Below are positions 1 through 9,760 of a stretch of 64,000 nucleotides of DNA, in pieces. Position numbers and translations under genes: made by a program. Position 1 is the stretch's first letter; every line of letters starts with the position of its first letter. The DNA comes from Annona cherimola (taxonomy: Eukaryota; Streptophyta; Magnoliopsida; Magnoliales; Annonaceae): contig CM059971.1 of the NCBI GenBank assembly GCA_030490835.1, forward strand, positions 77,580,224 to 77,644,223, read 5' to 3'. The notes beneath the pieces were generated by a model that was not told the origin of the DNA, did no database searches, and saw nothing but the letters and a program-made list of their open reading frames with translations.

Positions 1-502
1 TAGGGTAGATACGTTGGGTATCAAGAACCGACTTGTATAGGTACTCATATGGGTAATTAAATAGGTGCATAATTATATATATGGTATGTATTATGTTTTG
101 TCTTTGATATCTTATGTGCATACATATTTTAAAAAATTCAATTTTAGATAAATTTTGTACCTTGTGAAGTATAAAACTGGTTCGGTTATTTATATATACG
201 TCATTGACTTTTGAAAAACTCTTATAAATACGCTTGTAATTTATGGTTATAATATATTAATAGTTTTAATGATTGGGTCATGATGGTCTATACTTTATAT
301 TTTTTATAATAATATAAACAATAATATATGTACTTATGATTTTAAAACATAAATGAGTATTATTTTATATTATTTAAAATAACATAAAAATCTTTAAAAA
401 ATATTAGATATGAGTATTAAAGGAACCAAAATTGAAACTGACTCTATGGGTAATGGGTAGGATTGGGTATACTAAAAACGGAACTAATAAACGATTACCT
501 AA

Positions 503-680
503 AATGCCACTTATTTTCAAAAATCAAAAATAAATATCTAAAATACTCCAAAAATGGTAAAAATTTATACACATGTTAACTACACATATATTAACAGTTC
601 TATGAAAAAATTTTGAAAAAAAAATAAAAAAAATAAGTATATGCTCCCGGGAGCAGGGAGCGCCTGCTCCTGGGCGCAGG
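503..680. repeat. Family B MITE remnant
   Basis: One half of a palindromic element seen many times in the window. It runs from a core with AATGCCACT followed by ATCAAAAATAAATATCTAAA, through ATGGTAAAAATTTATACACA, to an end with CTCCCGGGAGCA. The mirror-image left half seen in the best copy (48784-49100) is missing here. A second copy is at 20905-21082 inside the duplicate. Confidence 0.6.
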
Positions 681-689
681 AAATTGCGT

Positions 690-1045
690 CCCGACGTTAA
701 CGATGCCCGACTCTTGTAGAGCAGGAAACTCAAGCATTGCCAACGCTGCCGTTGGTACGATTGGTTACAATGAAACTGACAAGGAAGTTTAACATTATTT
801 TTCATATCTTGATCCAACTCTATCTTAATTTAATAGAAATTGGTTCGATTCCGATTAGAAATTAATTTAATAAATATATAATATTTAAAAATAGTTTTCT
901 TAATTAAATTTGTTTTGAAATATAAATTTATATGAAAGAATAAAAATTAATTCTTTTTATAGGAATATTTTTCAAAGTATGACTTATAAAATAATATAAT
1001 CGTTAAATAATCTTATTTCAAAGTAATAATTTCTAGTTAAATTTC
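690..1045. repeat. Interspersed repeat R1
   Basis: A stretch starting near GACGTTAACG and containing CCAACGCTGCCGTT and GATTGGTTACAAT. It recurs at 14388-14740 (about 80% alike by eye) and 21092-21447 (duplicate copy), with a shorter relative at 19995-20150. No coding content or terminal repeats were recognised. It is probably part of an old transposable element. Confidence 0.6.
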
Positions 1046-1690
1046 AAAAGTTGTATGACTTCATTAATTCTTTACCAAAAAAAATGAGAACAGAAAAAAT
1101 AATTTTTAAAAGGAGAAGTGAATCATTTAAAATTATTTTTGTACCTTCTATGCATTAGAAAAAAATGAAAAAACACAAGATTACTTCAAGAATTAAAAGA
1201 TTGATCGTTCTATCAGTTTGTTCCAATTTACACAAGTCGGAATTTGCAAGGATTGTTTTCTAATTAGAAAAGGTTACACACAAAGCCCTATCCATAGATA
1301 AATCCACCGCTTGGAATGATGTTGTTGAAATGATGTCAGAGTGATTAGAAGCCATTTGGCAAAAAAGAATTAGGGAGATCATGCTATGGATGTATAAAAG
1401 GGGGGATTTTATATAATTTTTATTTGTTGGACTTTTTTATTCGACCATTCTTTTTTGAGTATTCACTTGTAGTGTACATCAGAGTTTTATAACATGACCA
1501 GCAATTAGTGTCTAGGTTAGAGGTTATTGCGGTAGTAAGTGGACTTGTGGCTTTTTATTTAGGACCTTACGAAAGTAAAAAGACTCTTCCATGACCCAAC
1601 CTTTTATCTGGCTGACCAAAAGAAGTGTGATAGTATTTTATAACGTTTTGATGAATAGATAAAATTTCATATTATGAATCATTTTAAAAC

Positions 1691-2228
1691 AAAACTTCTT
1701 TTGACTACAAGTTCTCAAGTTGATAGAATTAAAAAAAAACTCACTTAGAACTAAAATTTACCATAATCATACAGAATTAATGATAATCCAACACTTGTGA
1801 AACAAATAATGATTGGAAATGTAGTGAAATTTTGAATTTGTTCCCTATGTTGTTTAATCAATAAATTCAATCAATCTTTTGTGATAAATAATATCCTTGC
1901 TAATATTAATTATGTACTAATATTTCTTGTAGCCAATTAATTGTGAATGAGATAAAAACAAAACTTCTTTCAACTACGAGTTCTCAAGTGATAGGATTTA
2001 AAAAAAAACTCACTTAGAACTAAAATTTACCACAATCGTACCGAATTAATGATAATCAAATACTCGTGAAACAAATAATGATAAAAAATTTAGTGAAATT
2101 TTGAATTTGTTCCCTGTGTTGTTTAATCAATAAATTCACTCAATCTTTTGTGATAAATAATTTCCTTGCTAATATTAATTATGTGCTAATATTTCTTGTA
2201 GTCAACTAATTGTGAATAAGATAAAAAC
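1691..2228 (+). repeat. 269-bp tandem repeat, two units
   Basis: Unit 1 is 1691-1959 and unit 2 is 1960-2228; both begin AAAACTTCTT and include CAAGTTCTCAAG-like and TTTGTGATAAATAAT motifs. The pair lies just upstream of the decayed copia gag. The same pair is at 22093-22631 in the second copy of the large duplication, and sequence like the end of the second unit begins the copia fragment at about 35701. It may be copia leader or LTR sequence duplicated in place. Confidence 0.75.
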
Positions 2229-2479
2229 AATTATCACAAACTTGAACAAAGGTGAAAACTTAACAATGATAACAACAATATTTGACATCGTAAGGTCTAA
2301 TATCTTTTGAAAGAACAGGAGGCACTGGAAGTGTTGACCAGTGTTATGACTGAACCTGAGTAAGGAAGCATGACTTATTATAGAAGAGATCATGAGACTT
2401 CTCATTCTTAGGAGATGAAGAATAGCATTGCTCACTCACGTTGCTAAGCAATATGAAGGATGACCTAATGTGAATTTAT

Positions 2480-3661
2480 ATAATATATCATGGCTCAAGA
2501 AATGTGGATTGCCATGAAAGAATAATTCGGAGCACTTCTACCATGAAGGTAAGAAGACTCATCATCAAGTTTGACATTTACAAGAAGTGCTACGACAATA
2601 CTATGAGGCAGCATTTTCGAGAAACGTCAAATATGATTTGAGAACTTAAGTCAGTAGGGCATATTCTCACAAATGAGCAATAGGTGTAGGCAGTGATTAG
2701 ATCTCTTCCCGATAATTAGGAACATATAAAGGTAAACATGACATACAACGACAATATCAAGACCTTTAACAATATTGCATATCACTTGAATCTAGAGGAT
2801 AAGCGTTTAGAGGTTGCAAAATTCTCCTCTATGCAAGCATATTTGCTAGTTCTAAATCGCGCAAGACTTCAAGTTCTAAGTGAAAAAGAAATTAGGAGTT
2901 CTTCAATAAAAAAGGAGCAGGACAATCAGGGCCCACAAGAGGCTAAAAAGACCCAATACAGGCAGAAAAAGTTCGGAGGAAAGAGGGATATGGCAAAAGT
3001 CAAACGCTAAAATCATAGCAAATCAGGAAATTTTGCCTATGATTTCATTGAGTCAAAGAAGTATTACCTAACCTTACCCTTGCTCATACTTTTATTTATG
3101 CATGTAAATCAGTCATCCTAAATAATCACGACCTTTGTAAATCATAGACTCAGGAGCAATGGACAACTGAGGAGTATTCTTAGAGTATCGTTGAGTCCCA
3201 TTAGAAACGAGATGGATCTATGTGGAAAGTAACTCCAAAGTTGAAGTTAAAGAGATAGGTACCTGCAAGGTTGACTTGTATGGTGTCCAAATCTTACTTC
3301 TACATGATGTCTTTTATGCTTTAGAGATCTGATGCATTACAAGAGCTACAAGCTCATAGATAACCCTATTGCAAGAGGCCAATGCAGTTAAGAGCTTGAT
3401 GTACCTTATAATATGTACTTGTCCTGACATTTATTATGTTGTTGGTCTCGTAAGCTGATATCATCCAAATATTGGATGAGACATTGGCTAGCTTCTAAGA
3501 GGATTTTCATCTCAAAGGTACTACAAACTACTCGATTTGTTATCAAGGACGTGATTTGCGCTTAATAGGATACAAATATCCTGATTGGGGCGAAGACCTA
3601 GATGAGTAAAAATCGACGTCAGACTATGCTTTCTTACTGAATAATGGGCTATCTCCTAGAG
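2480..3661 (+). pseudogene. Ty1/copia polyprotein remnant: gag, protease, RNase H pieces
   Basis: Broken coding remains of a copia retrotransposon. The gag (UBN2-like) part is clearest: an open frame at 2738-3010 begins MTYNDNIKTFNNIAYHLNLE and continues with LEDKRLEVAKFSS, the typical C-terminal copia gag helices. Upstream, in shifting frames with stops, are AQEMWIAMKE and a KKCYD-like stretch. About 3145-3340 translates in pieces to a copia protease, with an IIDSGA motif (aspartic DSG) followed by VEVKEIGTCKVDLYG. About 3420-3661 resembles the reverse transcriptase/RNase H junction (HPDIYYVVGLVS-like) and is cut by the gap. Integrase and most of reverse transcriptase are absent, so this is an internally deleted, non-functional copy. 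Confidence 0.8.
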
Positions 3662-3761
3662 NNNNNNNNNNNNNNNNNNNNNNNNNNNNNNNNNNNNNNN
3701 NNNNNNNNNNNNNNNNNNNNNNNNNNNNNNNNNNNNNNNNNNNNNNNNNNNNNNNNNNNNN
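3662..3761. other. Assembly gap, 100 N
   Basis: Exactly 100 ambiguous bases, a common placeholder for a gap of unknown size. The left flank is the end of the 3.66-kb duplicate. The right flank does not match the continuation of the other copy after 24064, so the two sides are not shown to be contiguous. Confidence 0.99.
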
Positions 3762-4369
3762 TGGAATTGGATTAAGTTACCTAAAGAGCAACTCTCATTA
3801 GCTTGAATCAAGTTTTGGTAACTGAAAATTTTCATATCAACATAATCAAATTTTAGGTAAAGTTAAAGGTTCATCAAATAAAAGTATTGGGTTGAAGTTA
3901 AACTGAAATAGGCATTAGATTAGATTACGATATAGTTGATAGTATTGAATTAAAATTTTGAAACCTAGCGTCATTTTTCTAGAGTTTTGATTTGTTAAGG
4001 AAGGAGCTTTTTATAATTTTTAAGATTTTTGCTTAGTTCTATAAGAGTCAAGATTTGTTAAAAGAATATCTATCATTACCCGTGTTGATAGACGAAAATT
4101 TACAAGAATTTTGGAATTGATTTATTCGATTTTAGTTTATTAACTTTTTTCAGCACACGATTAGGCTGTTTTAGTCCAAATTATTGATACATTTTGAACC
4201 TCTGATCCAACCCAAATTGTATAATTATGGTTGTGTTAGGATTATAATTTTTGGAAAAGGGTTGTATTGAGGTCACATAGGATTGAAATTTTAGAAAACA
4301 TATTAGAATTAAGATTAGGAAATATATTGTGCGCCACGACATAGTCAGTAGTATAACATTGTGATATTT
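3762..4369. other. AT-rich stretch, nothing recognised
   Basis: No long open frame, RNA gene or repeat shared with the rest of the window was seen here. Confidence 0.5.
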
Positions 4370-4738
4370 TCATAATTCAATTAATTATAAAAATGCCACT
4401 AATTTTAAAAAATCAGAAATAAATATTTAAAAGTCTTCAAATATGGTAAAAATTGATGCATGTGTTAAATATATATACATTAACAATTGTATAAAATTAT
4501 TTTAAAAAATTTAAAAATAGATGAAATGCTCCGGGTGCATTAGTTGGCCCGTACAAGCATTACACGACAGTGAGGACGCGTTCAAACACTACATGCACTG
4601 CTTACATGTCCATGTGTATATACTGGACCCGCACCACTACCCCACCCGCTTTATATATATTTCGCGAAGTGTGTGTATATAGATCGCCTGGAGCATGTGC
4701 TTCTTACATGCCATTTATCACTTCAGCATTAATGAGGG
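4370..4738. repeat. Local duplication, copy 1
   Basis: Matches 5205-5617 about 850 bp away. Both contain a family B MITE half, then GGCCCGTACAAGCATTACAC, a TATATATAT tract, GTGTGTGTATATAGATC and TACATGCCATTTATCACTTC. The two differ by small indels and by TA-repeat length. The poly(A) insertion at 4895-4991 lies between them. Confidence 0.75.
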
Positions 4739-4864
4739 CGGTGGAGGTATAGCATGTGCATATGCCTACGCTGTTTCTCACTTTTTGCTGCGTATTCTTT
4801 TTGACGGAACTCATAAACGACATGAGATGGGTAGCTTGAAATTTTTTTTATTATTCCTAAACCA

Positions 4865-4894
4865 AGCACTGGCATGTGGAAGGCGTTATTCAAC

Positions 4895-4964
<70 letters not shown>

Positions 4965-5021
4965 CAAAAAAAAAGAAAGAAAAAAAGAAAAAGCACTGGC
5001 ATGTGGAAGGCGTTATTCAAC
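4865..5021 (+). mobile_element. Poly(A) insertion between 30-bp direct repeats
   Basis: A perfect 30-bp direct repeat (4865-4894 and 4992-5021, starting AGCACTGGCATGTGG) flanks 97 bp that is almost only A: one C, a run of 68 A (4896-4963), then GC and A-rich sequence with scattered G. A direct repeat around an A tail is the mark of target-primed reverse transcription by a LINE. Here nothing but tail seems to have been inserted. The long homopolymer could also be a sequencing artefact, and a 30-bp duplication is long for this mechanism. Confidence 0.6.
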
Positions 5022-5204
5022 ACCCTCCTTTTCCATTGACCCGTGCTATTGTGTAGAGCTGGCTTTGTTCAGCAGAAGAGGGAGAGCACATACCAACACA
5101 CGTATAAGCAAGAGTTATGACTAAGAGCACCGGGTGTGTAAAAATTCATTTTAAATTTTTTTTTTTTTGAAGACCTTTAGATATTTATTTTTTATTTTTT
5201 AAAA

Positions 5205-5496
5205 TCAATGACATTTTCATAGTTCATTAATTACAAAAATAACACTGATTTTAAAAAATCAAAAATAAATATCTAAAACTCTCTAAAAATGGTATAAATT
5301 AATAAATTTGTTAAATACGCGTAGATTAACAATTACGTAAAAAAGAATTAAAAATAAGTGAAATGCTCCCCGTGCATTCAATTGGCCCGTACAAGCATTA
5401 CACGACAGAGAAGGAAAAAACAGTGAGACACACACATGCATTGCCTGCTTGCATGTCCAAAGGATCTCTAGTGGGACCCGCACCCCTACCCCACGC

Positions 5497-5541
<45 letters not shown>

Positions 5542-5617
5542 ATATTTCTCAGTGTGTGTGTATATAGATCACCTGGAGCACGTGCTTTTTACATGCCATT
5601 TATCACTTCAGCATTAA
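5205..5617. repeat. Local duplication, copy 2
   Basis: Partner of 4370-4738. It differs mainly by a much longer TA microsatellite at about 5502-5539 and by extra sequence near 5410-5430. Neither copy has a convincing gene. Confidence 0.75.
5502..5539. repeat. (TA)n microsatellite
   Basis: About 19 TA units. The related copy near 4650 has only about four, so the tract expanded or contracted after the local duplication. Confidence 0.9.
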
Positions 5618-5619
5618 TG

Positions 5620-6453
5620 AAATTAACTTAAATCGAAAATTTTGCATGTCCTACTAAAATTCGGAAAAGATATTTCTCTTTTGAAATTATTTTACTGTTA
5701 GCTTACGAACAATCCTATTGGAATATCATCTAAATAATTAAATATAAATTTTACAGAAAAACAAATAACGATTTTATAACACACATGAAATTAAACGGCA
5801 TTGCGAGACAATCAATCGTGGGATCATAATGAATTAAATGAAATTCATTGATTTTCGTTGAGATCGCAAGTAACTTGAGTAGTATTGTATACACACTCTA
5901 AATTATTAAGTATATAATTGATCGATTGAATGCAGTAAAATTAGATCATACAGGGAACTTATGAAATTTATAATAGATTATTAGTTTCAACCTTTTTCTT
6001 TTATTATGAGCCGCCAGAAATATCTGTTTGTATTGTTTTGCATAAAAAATTGTTAAATTTGATCTTTCAAGAATAAAATTACATAGGAGACCTACTTAGC
6101 TCGTAGTTGAGAGACTCTGAGACTGTTAACCCGGGTTACAGAATATCCGGCTGCGTAAATGCATGAGGTTTCCTTGCGTTCGTTCCCTCTCCCTTTTTCT
6201 TGAGTTTTCTGGTGCTCTTGGGTTGCATCTCCACACGCAATCCTAAGCAAGCATGGCCCGCCTCACTTTACACTCCAGACCATTTATTTGGTGATCCACG
6301 CCATTTATTGAGTAGACGTAAAGGTCCTCGTATTATTTCTCCCCTCTCGGCTTGCTCAGCACAAACGCCCTCCACAATACCGACGCTTTTATCGTTTTTC
6401 TCTGGCCAGTTTAGGAATAATAAAAAAATCCCAAGCTGCCCATCTCACGCTGT
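5620..6453. other. No gene recognised; CT-rich segment near 6170-6400
   Basis: AT-rich up to about 6120, then a more GC- and pyrimidine-rich segment (6120-6450) of the kind often found in plant leaders or promoters. A short open frame over 6200-6469 has no recognisable domain and I do not call it a gene. Confidence 0.4.
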
Positions 6454-8428
6454 TTTTGAATTCTGTTAAAAAAGGGTTACGCCTGCAAAAAGTGAGAAAC
6501 AGTGTGGGCATATTTACAATTTTGAGAAATTTATGAACACAGATGTAATATCGGTAAAAAGTTGTCGGCATATCTGCAAAAATCCCCTTTTCATGGTAAA
6601 GAAGAATTGCTTGTTGTCGCTGGTCTTGTGTTTCTCTGAAGGCTTTTAATGAACATGAGAAAGTATTTATAAGGCAGCAGCAGGCAGAGCGTGTAAAATG
6701 ATACAGGGGATTTTTTTTTTTTAAAGGATAAATGGGGTTATTGTGGAAAATAGAATATTTTGAAAATAATGTAATTGATATGAAATAATAGTAGTAAAGT
6801 TGGAATAAATAAGATAATTGAAAAGAAAAATGATTAAACTATAACTACAGGTTGGAAAAAATGGAGATTTTAGGTTTGTACAATAAATTGCTGGAAATTG
6901 TGCATTCCATGGGATACCATCCCATCCTCATGTAGGGTTGGGAATCGACTTGGGCCGTTTTGGGTCAAAGTTTGCCTAACTATGATCCAATTTTTAGAAA
7001 GTTTTATATGACCCTATTTTTATACTAGGTTAGGACAATTTCAGTTTAGCATTTATTTTTTTTAGTAGGTTCTAAGATAAACTTCGGGTTGGTATCAAAC
7101 CGGTTTCAGGATAATGAGTCGGATAAAAAATGCAAGTCAAATAAGATGATTTTAAAAATTTATATACCTATCAAATATAAAGATACATTTATACTAAATT
7201 TAAATATTATATGCTTAAATGTTTTACCAATAATTTAAAAACACATCATTATTAAAACAAAACATGAAAAAAATATAGTATAACTTTATTAAAATATGTT
7301 AATGTACATTTATACGTAAGAGTTATGTGTATATGTGCAAATTTTTCTTATTGATTCTCATATTGTTTTCTAGATAAATTGATCCCTTTATTGTTTGATA
7401 TAGGTGGTTATCAAAAATGTGAAAATTTTGAAAGAAAATAATAATAAGATTTAAACATAGGATTATATTTTTTAATAAATCAATATACGCGGGGGTGAGT
7501 TGGAACGTGGTTAATCTGCCCCAATCTTATTTTTAAATTCAGGTTAAAATCTTTAATCTACCTTATACTGGGTCAAAAAATATTAGTTTTATCTGATAAA
7601 AAAAGGATCCAGGTAAGGATAGTTCACTGGTCGACTACCTTAATTTCCACCCCCTATCCCCACGTACACATATCCTCAAATGTCGTTATTTTTCTTAGCG
7701 TAAGCCATTATGGATTTTAGGAACGGATTGTAATAGTTCATAGAATGTTACAATGCAACAGTTCGTGGCTATTCTTATTACACGTGACCCCCTTGCAACC
7801 CACTACCAACTCTTTGTACTTTGAGCCTGCCTGCGCGTGACAATTCCTCGGGCAATCCAAAAACTGTTCTTTGAATGTTTGGAAATCTAGTAGTAGTGGA
7901 ATTTTGGATGGGACAGTGATATGAAAGATAATATTATGAGAATTTTGTGATAAATATAAAATAATATGGATAAAATTGAAGTAAATAAATTTGTTGAAAT
8001 GAAAAATGATTAAAATACGCTAATAAAATTGAAAAAATAAGATTATTCATATAGATACTGGGGCACGCTTCCGTGTAACTGGGTTTCATAAAAGTGATTT
8101 CGTGTAACCTCCTCCATTTTTAAGATTTTGATGTTTGATTTAAAATCCAATTCATTCATTATATTGAACATCATTTGTTTAATTAGGAGATGAGTTTTAT
8201 CTAAATCCATGATGTGGATATGCCACGTTTGCTCAAAAATAGATTGTAAATTAGTAAAAATGCGCAGATTCATTCACATATCTATTAAAATATAGCAAAA
8301 CTTTATAAAATCATTTATCCACATATTTATAATATTTTAGATGGTTTAGATGTTGAAAATACTACTTTAAATTGATATTTTAACATTAAACTATTTTATA
8401 ACGTTGATTTTTACACATTTATAGATGG
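6454..8428. repeat. Diverged 2-kb duplication, unit A
   Basis: Block 6454-7592 matches 9761-10896 and block 7605-8428 matches 11565-12391, both around 90% by eye and in the same orientation. Unit B carries 668 bp more between its blocks (10897-11564). Unit A ends inside a family A MITE at TATAGATGG, whereas unit B has the whole MITE. No coding sequence is shared. Confidence 0.85.
8060..8428. mobile_element. Family A MITE, truncated
   Basis: Begins GGGGCACGCTTCCGTGTAAC like the complete element at 12015-12547 and follows it to TTTATAGATGG, where similarity stops at the edge of duplication unit A. The right terminal repeat is missing. Confidence 0.65.
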
Positions 8429-8705
8429 GAAATCTTCTTGCCCCGAAAGCTTGCTAAGAGAATACAAGGATAATTTTGTTGGTTGTCCGGTAGTAGTCGA
8501 TTGTTATTGGTAGATCGTGGCCTTCTATGTCAATGATTTAAATAGGAAGAGGGGAAAAAAGAGTTGGATTTTCTGGATATATTTGCTGCTTTCTTGAAAG
8601 GGGAGACATTGTAAATTTCCAAGTTCAAGAGTATATGAAGGGATTGAATAGGATGTAAAAAAATTGGATGAAAAGAGACTGTTGTGTTGGGAAATGAAAA
8701 TTTAT

Positions 8706-8987
8706 GGGCGTGTTTAGCAATTGATAAAAAATGACAAATTAAAACTTTTTAATCTAAAAATTTTTCACACTTCACAACTATCATATTTTTTAATCAAATT
8801 TTTATACTTTCCTATACAAATAATATTTTTTTCAATCATTTCTACATGACTATCCACATAATTAATTTATCTATTTTAATTTTATCATTTTTGTTACTCA
8901 TCATTATCCCTATCATATCACATCATTTGACAATTTTTACCCTCTAAAATTTTTCATCAAAAGTTTTATTCAATATCAAACACATCC
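8706..8987. mobile_element. PIF/Harbinger-like MITE
   Basis: Ends are GGGCGTGTTTAG on the left and CAAACACATCC on the right, imperfect inverted repeats of the Tourist type, flanked by TAT on both sides (8703-8705 and 8988-8990). It is about 282 bp, AT-rich and palindromic overall, with no open frame. The ends resemble the element at 17469-17759. Confidence 0.6.
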
Positions 8988-9351
8988 TATGTAAGAAATA
9001 AAAAAAAGGTAATTTGACATATGGGAAAGTTTTAGGAGTTGTTTACAAAGGGAAAGTTTAGAGGTTGTTTACGAATGGAAATGACACCTTTCTCATTCTA
9101 AAAGTACATATCTTTTACATTTTTCATATATATATATATATATATATATTTCAATTCTCGTGCAACTTTTCATATTTCTAATAAACATAATAACACTTGT
9201 TCATCATATTTTACATCTCATCTTGAACAGGTAAAGTAATTATGTATTAGAAAATGAGATATTGTATTATATGAGAACGGTTATTTCTGGCTTCCATCCC
9301 AAAAGATGACTAGGGTTCTCCTTAAGGAAATAGATTTCGTACTTGCAATAG

Positions 9352-9636
9352 CCGGGGACTAAAAAAGGGTCATGTCCACGCTACAGCAGGGATGCCCGTC
9401 GATACACCACGGAGGCTGTTGTGTACGTGATGAAGGCCCTAAGGAGTAAGGGACTATTGGATGGGATAATATCAACAATGATTAGTTCTAGTCAGCATTC
9501 TCTTCTTACGCCTGAACAAATAGAAGCCAGTCGAAATGTCCTCGCCCGGACAAATCCAAGTCCCACACACTCAAATTTTTATTCTTTGAACTCGTTTTTA
9601 ATCCATGCCCTATGCCTTAACCCGGACCTGGTGTAG
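9352..9636 (+). pseudogene. Possible exon or captured gene fragment, unidentified
   Basis: This frame stays open from the AG of a TTGCAATAG acceptor-like site at 9351 to a stop at 9634-9636. The translation has a soluble-protein composition unlike the surrounding AT-rich DNA: it contains RYTTEAVVYVMKALRSKGLL, then SSSQHSLLTPEQIEASRNVL. The last 25 residues look less coding-like. I do not recognise the family. The fragment lies immediately before duplication unit B, with no matching exon nearby, so a captured or orphan exon is more likely than a working gene. A chance open frame cannot be excluded. Confidence 0.35.
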
Positions 9637-9760
9637 ACGAAACCTCCATTTTATTAAACGTCAGCTCTACTTAACCCTAAGAATATCAGGTTAGTCTCGA
9701 ATTGAACTTAGGTCGATGGTTGGATTTGAAATTTTAAATTCGTAATTTCGATCAAGCTAA

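Larger units (their letters stand above)
1..3661 (+). repeat. Near-identical 3.66-kb duplication, copy 1 (cut by gap)
   Basis: Bases 1-3661 match 20403-24064 almost perfectly. I found four differences: a G/A at 1285, a one-base length change in an A run near 2001-2009, an A/C at 2098 and a G/A at 2920. The copy starts at the window edge, so it may extend further left, and it stops exactly at the N gap. Abrupt loss at a gap with ~99.9% identity fits an uncollapsed overlap or alternative haplotype in the assembly at least as well as a true recent duplication. It contains copia remains and MITE remnants listed separately. Confidence 0.95.

Noticed and set aside
1691..2228. Paired LTRs of a copia element
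   Set aside because: The 269-bp copies are directly adjacent with nothing between them and lack TG...CA ends and a primer-binding site; called a tandem repeat.
4896..4990. Lysine-rich proteins encoded by the A tract (4695-5124)
   Set aside because: Pure translation of a homopolymer; not coding.
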